From: Fusarium oxysporum f. sp. lycopersici 4287
Lineage: Eukaryota > Ascomycota > Sordariomycetes > Hypocreales > Nectriaceae
NCBI RefSeq assembly: GCF_000149955.1
Contig: NC_030994.1
Location: forward strand, 1,755,776-1,819,775
Reading direction: 5' to 3'
DNA length: 64,000 bases
Numbering within the stretch: position 1 is the first letter of the stretch; every line of letters starts with the position of its first letter. Below are positions 22,950 through 34,845 of the stretch, piece after piece. Position numbers and translations under genes: made by a program. The notes below the pieces were generated by a model. That model saw nothing but the letters and a program-made list of their open reading frames with translations, had not been told where the DNA came from and made no database searches.

Positions 22950-24584
22950 ATGATTGAAGACAAGTATGTCGCGTTCCACTCTCGTTAGCCTTCTCCTGAG
23001 AAGCCACCTCGATCGGGTCCTTCTTGTAACCCGACCACGCTATTCTCACTACACGTGCTAATATTGCCTCAAGGTATATCGGTCTGGCTCTTGCTATGAC
23101 ATCGGCCTTGGCCATCGGTAAGTTATGTTTGATTACACTGGGGCGTCGCAAGGCTAACTATGTTTCAGGAACAAGCTTCGTTATTACAAAAAAGGTTCGT
23201 CCAACAGAGCTACTGTCTGTCTGCGAGCGGCGAATTCTATCGTTACTTCAGCGTCTAGCGCCATGTTCTGCATCTCGCCTTGAGCATAAACTAATCCACT
23301 TCCTAGGGATTGATTCAAGCAGAAGAACGGCATGGCTTTGAAGGCGACGGCTTTGTCTACCTTCGAAATCCCCTGTGGTGGGCCGGTATTGCGACTCGTA
23401 AGTGCTCTATCAGACAAGATCCCTATTGACAGCTTTACTAACATCAAATTAGTTGGTCTAGGAGAAGTCTGCAACTTTGCCGCATACGCTTTCGCCCCTG
23501 CTATCCTCGTCACACCTCTTGGAGCTCTCAGTGTGCTCATTGGCGCTGTTCTTGGCTCGTACTTCCTCAACGAAGAGCTTGGTACGCTGGGCAAGCTCGG
23601 CAGTGCTATATGCCTGATCGGCGCTGTTATTATTGTTCTTCATGCGCCTCCGGATGAGGAGATCGAGACCGTCGACGAGATCTTGCACTACGCAATTCAG
23701 CCAGGTTCGTGCACAAGAAGCATATTTACGAGGATGGCAGTTCCTAAAACTGATCCCAGGTTTCCTTCTCTACGCCTTCGCCGTTGTTGCTTTCGCCGTC
23801 TTCATGATTTACAAGATCGCCCCTGTCTATGGCAGGAGAAACGCCCTCATTTATCTTTCCATCTGCTCCACCGTCGGATCCATTTCAGTCATGTCTGTCA
23901 AGGCCTTTGGTATTGCGCTTAAGCTTACTTTTGCTGGCCACAACCAGTTCAGCCACCCTTCGACATACGTTTTCATGATTTTAACGGCCGTATGCATTGT
24001 GACTCAGATGAATTACTTCAACAAAGCTCTTGCCAGCTTTCCCACCAACATGTAAGTGGTTTACGGAGTTCTAACAATTGGCCTTTACTAACAGTAGTGC
24101 CAGTGTCAACCCCCTCTACTACGTAACGTTCACCACCGCCACCCTCTGTGCCTCCTTTATCCTCTTCAGCGGATTCAACACGAACGACCCAGTCAATACT
24201 CTCTCGCTGCTTTGCGGATTCTTGGTTACTTTTACGGGCGTCTATCTCCTGAACCTTTCCAGGGGTGACCCCCATGGCCAAAGATTGACCGCTGGACGAG
24301 GAGGAAGCGACGCCACCGGTACCGACATGGTTTCTGGTTTACAAACTCGTCTGAGCATGCAGGCAAGGAGGAGCGGCGATCCTTCACGACACAGCATGAG
24401 CAGCCAACGTGGAGACCGCGAGGGTCTCATTCGCGCATACGACGAGGAAGAAGCTGCTGGTTTCGCTCTGACCGACCTCGCCTCGGATAGTGACGAAGAT
24501 GTTCGTCACGCCAACGGCAATGGCAAAGCGAGCTATGATGAAAACATCGAGCTCGATAACCGCCACAAGTCAGGCGATCGGTGA
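22950..24584 (+). CDS. NIPA-type magnesium transporter (DUF803 family)
   Basis: Seven exons: 22950-22963, 23074-23117, 23169-23194, 23307-23397, 23453-23704, 23760-24051 and 24098-24584, giving 401 residues. The protein starts MIEDKYIGLALAMTSALAIG and has about nine hydrophobic helices, including the family blocks NPLWWAGI, GEVCNFAAYAFAPAILVTPL, ALSVLIGAVLGSYFLNE and VNPLYYVTFTTATL. NIPA proteins move Mg2+ across plasma or endosomal membranes. The last 120 residues form a polar, Ser/Arg/Asp-rich cytosolic tail. Exon 1 codes for under five residues. Intron 1 ends in CTCAAG (AAG acceptor). At the last intron the AG directly attached to CTAAC is skipped for the TAG three bases on. All seven exons keep one open frame. 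Substrate is inferred from the family. Confidence 0.9.
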
Positions 24585-26342
24585 TGGTCTGCGACGTTTC
24601 CAGCAACCTAATGGCGGAGTAAAAGAATATCGGTTAACCACCGGTCATCAGCTCCGCAACGATATCTTGCATGTTTCATTATCTCAAACAGGCATTGTAC
24701 ATTTTCAAACCATTTGACCGGGCATTTCTCTCGGCGTATGGGCTGCATACACGGATGGTACATTACGCAACGGCATACTTTAATGTTGGTGCCAACTGTG
24801 TTTTTACCTATGCCAAACGGGATTGGGACTCGGAATCAACGACATGTATTGTTTGCTATTACTGGAGTACTATGGGCACACGGTCTTGGACGGCGTTGGC
24901 GGATTTTGTATTGGGGCCATAGGCGAATCCTCGTTGTACGATAACTACAGAGCATGAGCGATAGGATGGGACTGGACGGCGAACTTCCATATCAGGGCCG
25001 TTTATACAGGGATGCTCGTCAAAATGATTATCGATTGGCCCGAGGTAGATCTGGAGTTGAGGATACACATTCGAGCCCAGTTTACAGCATGTGGTATCAA
25101 GCGAATTTTGACGAAGATGGAGGGGTTTAGATAGGAACTCCTGGACAAACAGATTGAACGGTTCAGAACAAACGAAGCCAAGTTTGAATTTTAACAAGAA
25201 AAGAGGGAAAGCCAGAGGCTGCCTATTATAGACAAGAATTATTACGACGTTTAGTACATTGGATAGCAGGTGGGATTGTATCTCACAAAAACAAGATTCT
25301 GGCTTGGAGATGTAAAGTCCTGATTATATTTGGTTCTCCATCGTGCTGTCTGCAATGTGCCTTTTGGCCTTCACTATATTCTCACCAGGCTGATGAAGAT
25401 ATCTTTTTGATGCCTGTTTGTACTTGATATATGACATTGTATGCCATTTCCTTCAGCTACGTGCAAGATTTGCTTATTTGGTGAATTGTGAATGACAATT
25501 ATTGGTGGCCAGACTATCCGTTCATTGGCCAGTTCCGTAAGTCAAGGAGAAAAACTACATAATATCCTCAACAAGGGAGTTAGATTATGATTGACAACAT
25601 CTCTGAACATGGCTAGTCGTTTCAAACCGCTATATGATTGAATATCGACAAATATCCAAACTCAACCACAGCATCTGAGATTCTTTGTGGAACACAGATC
25701 ACCATAAATGGCATAATTGACTGCCTTATTACAACCCAGCGTTTAGTGAGCTACAATAGAGCCTTGACCGAAGCCTAGGATGACCATTAGGCTTGCTCTT
25801 GACGGAAGTTGAGTCTAGGAAAATCAAGAGCCAGAAGAGAAGGATAGGTAATCATGTGAAGTATAACTGTTTTTCAACTCGATTGAAATAGGAAAAATCG
25901 GCGTGGCCGTTATTGTGGTTACGATACTCCCTAAGCTGTGTTGTGTATTAGCGTGAGGAAATATATAGTACCCCGGAAAGAGACAGACAAGCGTGATAAA
26001 CAGACTTGAGTGTTGCCAGCTCGATATTGTGTGGGCAAGCTAGCCTGTCTACGAAACATTCACGTACTCAATTCAGACAAGACTTCAAAGTCGCTCAGAG
26101 GCACTCAAGGTATTGGTAGACAGAAGACACAGTCACAAGACGTGTCGTCGTAATCTTCGGGTCTCATTTTTTCTCTTTTATGCTTTGCCTACCATTACAA
26201 GCAAGAATGAAACCGTCCGTGCCCTTAGCAGATGCAAATGATCAATTGACGCCTGAGTAGACCTCCGTCCCTCATCCCACGGATCTCCATCTTTCCTTCA
26301 TCAGGTTTCGACGGCTTTTCCCAGCCTGGTGATTTAAGCATT
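24585..26342. other. Non-coding stretch between convergent NIPA and rps3 genes
   Basis: This is 1.76 kb between the 3' ends of two genes. It contains only short frames without domains. No RNA gene was recognised. Confidence 0.45.
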
Positions 26343-27269
26343 TTATTGCTCAACAGCCTGGACCTCATCACCACCCTCTTCCTCAGCAACTCGAGCATCC
26401 TGAGCAGCCTGAGCGGCTTGGGCGGCCTTAGCGCCGTAGTCCTGGCTGACAGGCTGGAGGACAGCCTGCTCCTCCTTGGGCTCGATAATGGTGACAGCGT
26501 CAGGGAGAGTCTTCTGGGGACCGGCCTTGCCCTCAGGGTCGGAGCCGCGCATGATCTTGACCTTGATACCCAGGACACCCTGTCGGAGGAGAACGTGACG
26601 GGTAGCGTGGTCGATGAAGTCCTTGGCGGGCTGACCAGAGTGAATCATGAAGCCGTCGGTGAACTTCATGGACTTGGCACGGGCAGCACGGAGCTTACCG
26701 GAGACGACAACCTCACAACCCTTGGCGCCAGACTCCATGATGAAGCGGAGGACACCATAGCAAGCACGTCGGACGGCGAGACCGTTGAGAAGCTTGTATC
26801 GCAGGGACTCGCACTGAGCGACGGCGGAGAGACCACGGTTCTGGACCTTGGCGGCGTAGAGGGAGACGGAGTTCTCGGGGAACTTGAATCGCTTCTGGAT
26901 GAGCGAGGTGAGCTCGCGAATGCGGCGGCCCTGCTCGCCGAGAACCTCCTGGGTGTGGGTGGCTCGGATGATGATATCGGTGACGGTGGGGGTAACGCGG
27001 ACCTCGACGCCGGAGTAGCCCTCCTCAGCGAGCTCGCGCTGGAAGAACTCGTTGAGCTCAGCGTAGAAGACACCGTCGGCGACGAACTTTCTCCGCTTGG
27101 AGCTGTGAAGAAGATTGTTAGTGAATCTTGGACTTTTGACTCGATTTTATGACGGAGAATGGTATTTTGCGGGGTGACGATGGTGGTGATGGCGATGTTT
27201 CGATTCGATCAAGAAGGAGTTCGCAATTGCAATGTCAATAACTCACATCTGAGATCCGGGGTGAGCCAT
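26343..27269 (-). CDS. rps3: 40S ribosomal protein S3 (uS3)
   Basis: Exon 1 is 27269-27247 (MAHPGSQ plus two bases), a 144-nt intron lies at 27246-27103 (GTGAGT donor, CTAAC branch, CACAG acceptor), and exon 2 is 27102-26343, giving 260 residues. The type II KH domain is seen as [20 protein letters not shown], followed by the S3 C-terminal domain with [20 protein letters not shown]. The tail is Ala/Gln/Glu-rich. uS3 lies at the mRNA entry tunnel of the small subunit. Strong codon bias creates a long open frame on the opposite strand, which is not a gene. A short first exon followed by a longer intron is common for fungal ribosomal protein genes. Confidence 0.97.
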
Positions 27270-28040
27270 CTTGAAAATAGGACTTGTGTTGTCGGGACTG
27301 GACTTGACTTGGTGTCTTGTCTTGAGTCTGTTGGCGAGCTGAGGGTTGGCGGGCTGAAGAGAAAGATTCGCGGTCCTAGGTGGATTTCGGCTTCACTGCA
27401 CTCACAAATGTTGGCCTACTCGCTCAATTTTTTGGTGTGTGGTTGAGCCCTAAATCTGGCAAGCGGGTTCCAGTGGTCGCACATTCCGTTTGGAGGAGTG
27501 GGTCCCGAATGCGAGGGGATATATCCTCTCAATCGGAGAACGGAGAAACAAATTAACGAGCTGGATCCATGCAGCCAAAATGGGGAAAGTGCTTGGACCA
27601 TGGCTCTGGCCTCTGGGGTGACGTCGCGGTCTCTTTTGGTAGCTGACAGCGCTGAGCCCCTCCTGCCATATGCCAAGTGGGCGCCTGTGGCTCGTGATGA
27701 TGAGTGTGAGCCGTCTCCGGCTCTAAAAGAAACTCCATCCATCAATACTCAAAGTCGAGCCCAAAGTCTTCCTCCATGCGCGTCTAATTTTTCTTACTTT
27801 GGAAGTGACAAATATGTCAGAGTCCGTCTCATAACCTCTCCTCTCAGGTCGCCTTGTAACAACTATTTCTTCATCTTCCGGCGGCCCCGCGATATTGAGC
27901 TACCTCTACTACATCACCAGAGCTTCCGAGAAATCGTCCACACCGACATACAAAGAGATCATTGATATAACATAAACTCTACGAAGAGAGATCTCTTGCC
28001 CTTTAGCAACTACAAGGCGGTGAAGCCACGGTTTGCCAAA
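27270..28040. other. Divergent promoter region of rps3 and the myotubularin gene
   Basis: 771 bp lie between divergent ATGs. A leftward and a rightward promoter are expected here. No specific binding site could be assigned with confidence. Confidence 0.5.
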
Positions 28041-30448
28041 ATGGAAGCCCGAAAGGTATGCGTTCTAGTCGCCATTTAGAGCATCCCGCCTGTTCATGCA
28101 CGGCTTTGCGCTGCGTTTCGGCTCCTAACGTCATGTAGATCATCGAGAGCGTCCAGGGTATCTATGGCGGCCAAACAACTCATGGCACTTTGCGACTGAC
28201 CGATTTCCATCTGGTATTCTGCGCACCCATCGATCAATCCGCCAAACCCTCAGAAAGTTCGTCTCACAAGCCCAAAGTTCGCGAGAGATGGATTCCATAT
28301 CCCATGCTGTGCTATTGCGCACTTCGGCCGGTGCCACCCGGATCTCGCCAGGCTCCATCGATCCGTTTACGATGTCGTGACTTCACCTTTGTGACATTCA
28401 ACTTCACCGACAGCGAGATTGCCCGAGAAGCTTTCGATTTCATCAAGTCTCGAACTTGCAAACTAGGAACAGTAGAGAAGCTCTATGCTTTCTCCCACAA
28501 GCCTCTAAAGCATGAGCGAGAGGTTGGCGGTTGGTCGGTCTATGATCCAAAAGCAGAGTTCAGACGCCAGGGTATCAGCGAGAAATTGCCTGATAAAGGT
28601 TGGAGGATCACGCATATCAACAAGGACTATACCTTTTGCGATACATATCCTGCTTTTCTGGTTGTTCCCTCCAAGATCTCGGATAACGTCCTTAAATATG
28701 CGAAGGAGTTCCGCTCGAGAAACCGTGTGCCGGCTCTGTCATACATTCATCCAGTAAACAACTGTACCATCACTCGAAGCTCTCAGCCCCTCTCTGGCAT
28801 CACAAGGAAGACAAACGTGCAAGACGAGAAACTAGTAGCGGCATCATTCAACGCCCTTTTGCCGCCAGGCTCTGAGGAAAGCACACCTCTATCGAGTCAG
28901 CCCGATGTGTCCCTTGGAAACTCGTCACTGGAGACGGAGCTTTCGGAGACGGAACGATATGAAGATGAGCTCATTTCGAGATCCGTTGCCGTTTATGATT
29001 CTTCTGGGAAGCGTCAAGTATATGGTGCACAGCAGAGCAACTTGATTGTGGATGCTCGCCCTACTATCAATGCAATGGTGAATCAAGTACAAGGAATGGG
29101 CTCGGAAAATATGGACAAGTACAAGTTTGCACGCAAGATATTCCTTAGTATTGAGAATATTCACGTCATGCGAAGCTCCCTCAACAAGGTCATTGACGCT
29201 CTCAAAGACGCCGACATTTCACCTTTACCGCCAAACAGAGAGCTACTCCATCAAAGTGGCTGGTTACGGCACATTCATGATGTTCTGGATGGCTCAGCTA
29301 TAATTGCAAGACAGATCGGAATCAACCATTCACATGTTCTCATTCACTGCTCCGACGGCTGGGACCGTACAAGCCAGCTCAGTGCTTTGGCTCAAATCAT
29401 GTTGGACCCCTACTACCGCACGATTGAAGGTTTCATTGTTCTTGTGGAAAAAGATTGGTTGTCTTTTGGTCACATGTTCAGGCTTCGATCGGGCCACTTG
29501 AACCACGAGGATTGGTTCACCGTGCAGAAAGATGCTTTTGCAGGTTCCAAGGTACAGCCCGGAGAGAACGATGGCCGGGGTGACGCGTTCCAGAATGTGC
29601 TGAGTGGTGCGAAGCGTTTCTTCAACCAGAATAAAGATGACCCCGACTTGGCTGCAGTTAGTGAAACAGCTCCTGGAAAGGTTGTTGATGATGAAGCTAC
29701 CTCTCCAAAGATGGTCAGTCCTGTCTTCCACCAGTTCCTTGACTGCACCTATCAACTTTTACGCCAAAACAAGACTCGTTTTGAGTATAACGAGCGCTTC
29801 CTGCGCCGCCTTCTATACCACCTGTACTCGTGCCAGTACGGCACTTTCCTCTTTAATTCAGAGAAGCAGAGAAAAGATGCGCGAGCTGCAGAACGGACGT
29901 CTTCCGTTTGGGACTACTTTCTGTGTCGGCGAGCTGAGTTCACAAACCCCGACTTCGATGCCAGTATCGACGATCACGTCAAAGGACAGGAGCGGATCCT
30001 GTTACCGCGACTGAAGGAAATAAGATGGTGGCATCAGTTGTTCGGAAGGACTGAGGATGAGATGAACGGCGGTTTGAACGCCGCCGCAGCAGCAGAGACT
30101 GACCGCCAAACCGCCATATCAAATTTACAGTATCCTAGCGTTATCCAAGCAGATGCCGACCCTCGGTCATCCACTTCAAGCTCCAAGTCGGGGCCACCCT
30201 CGGTTCTCACAGGAGTTGAGACTGCCCACGAGACACTCACCCCTGAATCGCGACATACGCCAATCGAACGGAGCGCATCTACCGAACCAAGCGGTAACGC
30301 CTTTGCCGCTATCAGGGATGGGATTGCAGGTCTCAATCTAGGCAAGGGAATGCTGGGGCAATTTACAAATACTGGCGAGTCAGCGTCGTCGTCAAGTTCG
30401 GCTCCCGCACCAGCTCGTAGCGACCAGGAGCTACGTGAGATGATATAG
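28041..30448 (+). CDS. ymr1: Myotubularin-family phosphoinositide 3-phosphatase (Ymr1-like)
   Basis: Exon 1 is 28041-28055 (MEARK), an 83-nt intron lies at 28056-28138, and exon 2 is 28139-30448, giving 774 residues to the first stop. An N-terminal PH-GRAM region precedes the myotubularin phosphatase domain. Its active-site loop is HCSDGWDRTSQ, with catalytic Cys409 and Arg415 and the Asp residues typical of the family, so it should be active. It removes the 3-phosphate from PI3P and PI(3,5)P2 and so controls endosome and vacuole traffic. The stop at 30446-30448 is TAG, and the same frame then stays open to 30838, so the listed C-terminus may be premature. If read through, the product would be about 904 residues. 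Confidence 0.9.
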
Positions 30449-30838
30449 AAGGTCATGTTTCCAGAGTCGGATCCTGGCCCTTACTTGATTGTCGAGACCC
30501 ATGAATCCGTGCGACACTGTTGTCCCTGGCTACACCCGCCCGTAGCACCGCCGCTTCTGACAACAGAGTCTGACGCACCGTCAACGCTTGAGCGCTGCAG
30601 CTTCTACAGTGTACCCAGCGATCTCAGTGGAGAGTGGGAGTATATCAAGCGGCGCGACTCTGAGTCTTTGGGCCTTCACTCAAGACTTAACTCCATTGAT
30701 AGTCTCCAGCCCGATGCGGGCCTGTCGACGCCGTGTCACTCTCCAACTATTGAAATGCCAAAACCTGTGGCAAAGCTTGAGAGAGTCCTCTTCAAATCTG
30801 ATGGGCAGAGGCGTGCGATGGCAAATTCCGATATGTAA
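30449..30838 (+). CDS. Probable C-terminal extension of the myotubularin gene, after an in-frame TAG
   Basis: The frame of the myotubularin exon continues without another stop for 129 codons after TAG 30446. It reads KVMFPESDPGPYLIVETHE and then a Ser/Pro/Glu-rich tail that looks coding. It ends at GAT ATG TAA (30838). The same bases form AT|GTAAGC, a good donor, so a further small exon is possible: an acceptor GCTAG at about 30921 would give a short tail ending about 12 codons later. It is either lost by a nonsense change, reached by readthrough, or broken by a base-call error. It is unlikely to be a separate gene. Confidence 0.55.
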   Translation, partial: KVMFPESDPGPYLIVETHESVRHCCPWLHPPVAPPLLTTESDAPSTLERCSFYSVPSDLSGEWEYIKRRDSESLGLHSRLNSIDSLQPDAGLSTPCHSPTIEMPKPVAKLERVLFKSDGQRRAMANSDM

Positions 30839-31273
30839 GCATAGCATTCGGATTCATGATGTCTGAGTTCTCACACTTGGTTTCCTGATTTACACATGCG
30901 GACGTTTTTGTTGGCGCTAGAGGCAGTATCATGAGCCGGCTCTGGCGTTTAACTTGAGTGGTGATTACATTCTGATTTTGCGCCAATCACGCGGTACACG
31001 GCGAGGGCTTAGACAGCAATAGACTCCTTCAAGACTACGTGAATTAGGTAGGTAGTTATAGAGTGTAGTAAATCAAAACCTTCGGTTAACTCATAAGTTC
31101 AACATTCGGCCTTGCTTGGTTTCTTCTTTATTTTTGTCTATCTTGTAAAGTCATCCTAGTTATGGAAACGTGTTTGTTCACATTGAATCATATCCACTTG
31201 ATTTCGTTGCGTCCGTAGCCCTTTTTTGCTGCTCTAACCCTCGTGTTGTAGGTTTTCTTTAGACTCTTTGACA
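30839..31273. other. Intergenic region between convergent genes
   Basis: 435 bp separate the 3' ends of the myotubularin and frs1 genes. It may hold a last small myotubularin exon near 30922-30960; otherwise only 3' UTR is expected. Confidence 0.45.
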
Positions 31274-33263
31274 TTACAGGAAGACCTCTAGATTGATCTC
31301 GAGAGTGCTGACAGGGTATCTATGAATATGTTAGCGATGTCACGTCGATACTGGTCGGCATGGGGGCTCACTTCAAATCAAACTTCTCCAACACGGTAGG
31401 GTGCAAGATGCCGAATTCGCCAATGCGTCTCTCTTTTCCACCAAGACGGAGATATACGGAAGCAGCATGGCCAGCGAAGAAGGTGGCATCGTCAAGCTCC
31501 TCAATCCAGTAACCATCAGGCTTGCTGGGGTTCTCCTTTACTTCAAAATCGACACTCTTGCCAGAAAGACCCTCCTCGTGGGTGAGGAAAGCAGTTCGAA
31601 GCATGAGAAGAACACGATCAAGCAGGCCATGGACCACCTCGAAACCGCTTGTTCGGCCGTACCAGGCGGCGGCGAAATGTCGCTCGTTACGAGCCTTGCG
31701 TTCTTGAGACTCATCCTTGAAGACAACGTCAGAGACCTCAAAGATCTTCATGGGCACGCTGTGGCCCTTGTTCTCGCGAATGGTCTTGAGAAGGCCAGGC
31801 AGAAGAGTTGATCGCACAACCTGATACTCGGCGGTCTTGGGGTTGGCCAGACGTACGACGGTATTTCCGTCATCCTTGCGGTTTAGCCAAGCGAAGTTCT
31901 CATCGTGACTACACAAGATCAGGGGCATAACCTCACTCCAGCCAGCAACGGCGGCCTCGATTCGGATAATATCACTGAGCTTGTTGACCAGCAGGGGGGC
32001 ACCAACAGTAGCACTTCGTGAAGGAGCAGTACGAGGAAGGTTGTTGTATCCGTAGCACACAGCAAGATCTTCCATCACGTCACATTGATGAAGGACATCA
32101 GCTCGGGTTGGGGGAATAGCAACCTCGAGGATGTTGGAATCTTTTGTTGAAGGTGTAGAGGTGTAAGACATCTTGGAGAGAAGCTTGCACAGGCTCTCGG
32201 GAGACTCAGTGAGCCCAGTGCAGCTGTTGAGGTAGTCGATTTCAACCTCAGCAACTCTGGGCTTCAGGTTAGGAGTGACTCGGGTTTGGTTGTTATGGTC
32301 GGAATTGATCTGGACGGGCTCGACAGTGAAGGGCTCAGAGCAGTACATGGAGAACATGGTAACCATGATGTCGGTGACGATGTCGAGTTTGGTGAGGTCG
32401 GTGGCAGTGATCTCAATAAAGACGTTGGTGGTGTCAAGTGTAATCTTGGAGTGATCACCGTTGATAATTGGAGGAAGGGAACAGACAACACGGTTGGAGT
32501 CGTAGATCGCAGGGTAGACTGGTGAGTCGCGAATGATGTGGAGGAAGCGGCCCAGGTGCTTGTCATTCTCATAGAAGTTCATCAACTCGGCAGAGTCCAT
32601 CTCCTTGGTCTGGTTCAAGGGGATGAACTTTATATCCTTGGGGGGGAGGGCCTCATAGGTGAAGGGACCTTTAATAGTATCATAGTCGTGGGTACCAATG
32701 GAGACTAGTGTTCGGTTTCGAGCAAGATTCTGGTGAAGCTTGTCTTGTAGAGAGATGAAGGACTCGTATCGGCTCTTGTCGAACTTGATATTGCGGAGGA
32801 TAGCGCCAGAGACATATGGCCGGACCTGCTCAGCTTCGGGCTTGACGGTGATTGACTCAAGCTTGCCGCTTGCGGGCTCGACTATACGGTACTTGGGAGG
32901 CTCAATGCGTCCACGGAAGATATTGAGATTGGTGACAATACCCTCGAAGCAGAGCATATCATATCGGTTGGCGGGAATCTCAATCTTGAGCTGAGGAGGC
33001 TCCTGTTCGCCGTTTACAATTGGACGCTCATCATTCTCAGTATCCTCGTCAAGCTCGATACCGAACTCGAAGCAAAGGTCCTCAAACTCCTCGGTCGTGA
33101 ATCTGTTTTAAGAGGAACAAGAGCTGTCAGCACACGTATAGAGAGACCTGGGGCGCGAAGTCGGAGAGCTCATGGTGGGGGTTGAGATGAACAAGGAGGG
33201 GCATTCGCACTTTTGACCGAGGGCTTCGTAAAGCTTGTACTTGTCGACGGAAATGGTAGGCAT
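31274..33263 (-). CDS. frs1: Phenylalanyl-tRNA synthetase beta subunit, cytosolic
   Basis: Exons are 33263-33211, 33102-31372 and 31319-31274, giving 609 residues, close to the roughly 595 of yeast Frs1. The N-terminus MPTISVDKYKLYEALGQK leads into the B1 region with EIPANRYDMLCFEG. The B3/B4 editing domain comes next, then the B5 domain (PPTRADVLHQCDVMEDLAVCYGYN, split here) and the catalytic-like core, ending KYPVSTLEINLEVFL through the last splice. The alpha2-beta2 enzyme charges tRNA-Phe; the beta subunit binds tRNA and edits mischarged Tyr. Introns are 108 and 52 nt. The first donor is GTGCGA, a variant seen repeatedly in this window. Confidence 0.96.
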
Positions 33264-34845
33264 GATGAAGCGGAGCCTCGAGCCTTGTTTGGTAAATTGT
33301 CCTTTTTCCGAAGAATCAGAGGCGAGAGGTGAGATTTCCGTCGAGCGTCGGACGTGGATTTGGGCGTGGATTGTACTGAGTCACAGGAAATTTTGGGGAT
33401 GTAGGTAGTTCGGGTTGCATGCGACGATGCGATACTCGGGTACTCGACAAGACGCAGGGCCATAGTGCGCTGTGACGGTACCCCTCTAGCGGATTGGGTT
33501 TGGCGGGGTAAAAAGGGCGGATCATCTATACTCCATTCCCGACAAACTGTCAGGTACCGAGAAGCTTGCTTGAACTTCCAGTTCTTAATAGATAAGGTAC
33601 CTGATGCCAGTGAGTTGACATTACAAGAACTGGCAGTTTATCCGGTAAATTAGACTACGTTAGACATCTTACCTTTGATCATGAACGACCATCTTGTCTG
33701 CATGGCACTCATCAACCTAAACCCAAGGTAAGTTGACAAACCAACAATAATACCGAGCTCGAACAGCTCTGAAACAATGTATTGTTGCGTCGAGAATTTG
33801 TCAAGGCCATTAGCTACCTACGCAGCCAAATTCCAAACATCAAATATATGCATAATGATGTCTGCACTGAGCTGGGAGTGGCGGGGCTTGGAGTTCAAGA
33901 TTTCAAGGCTTGATCAGATATGATAGTGACGTCGGATGCGATCCTACAGAACCGATGCATCCTCAGAAGGTTTAATTTTTGTGCTCATACCCGTCCCGCG
34001 TGAACCGCAAGTACGCTCTCGGACATTGGTAAAGACGATATCGGTTCTGGTCTCAGTCTTGGCTTCAAATATAATATTGCCATCCCCAGATTCAAGCCAC
34101 AATGTACCTGAAGCGCCCTGACCGAAGGTGAGACTGAAAAGAGCTTGCCCCTCAAAAATCCATGTTCTCAGGGAAATGAGGAGCCACTTTGACCCCACTT
34201 CAGCCACATCTGAGCTACCATCCAGCCAGAGCTGCCCTGTCTGCGCTGTTCGCCCGGGGCATTGGGCGGTTGCCCCTCTCCAAGGCAGCGTTCCTAACAG
34301 GGCATCGGTCGCTGAACAACGAAGCATCGAAGTGAAGTGAAGCAACCTAACAATACTGCACCAGCCTCACTCACCTCCACTGACCAGCCGGCGAGAGACA
34401 AACATCCAGCTGCCTCTCCACATCCACCCTCTTCTCCCTCCCTCATCTATCGATTCACATGTCCACATCTCAAAACCTCGACAACCTTGCTGATTTAGGC
34501 CACGGATTTACCCCTTTAACTCTGCATCCAGAGTAACCCATTTTCTCTGCGCTGAGCGTATCTTACAGCTCTTAACCCCCCCTGCGTGACCTCGTCTGTG
34601 GCTCTCGTCTTTCAGCCAAAAATCGTGTGTTGGGACTCCTCAGCGCAAATCATTGCATCACCCACCAGCACAGCACAGCACAGCACCACTACCACTACCA
34701 CTACCACTACCACTACCACTACCACACGCGATCCACCCGCAACCGCCAACCTTCCTCTCCCTCCCTCCTAACGATCATCTCGACTCATCTCGGACGCTGC
34801 CACTCATTTTCCTGATAAATCCGCGATCTTACCGCCCCGCTCGCC
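33264..34845. other. Divergent promoter region of frs1 and the PP2A scaffold gene
   Basis: 1.58 kb lie between divergent ATGs. A (ACCACT)n microsatellite is at 34685-34725, and the 300 bp before 34846 are C/T-rich. No gene was seen; the frame 33944-34345 lacks features of a real protein. Confidence 0.5.
34685..34725. repeat. (ACCACT)n microsatellite
   Basis: About six and a half tandem units lie 120 bp upstream of the PP2A scaffold ATG, probably in the leader or core promoter. Length polymorphism between strains is likely. Confidence 0.85.

Noticed and set aside
26346..27152. 268-codon open frame on the plus strand
   Set aside because: It is antisense to rps3 and arises from the strong codon bias of the ribosomal protein gene; it has no domain of its own.
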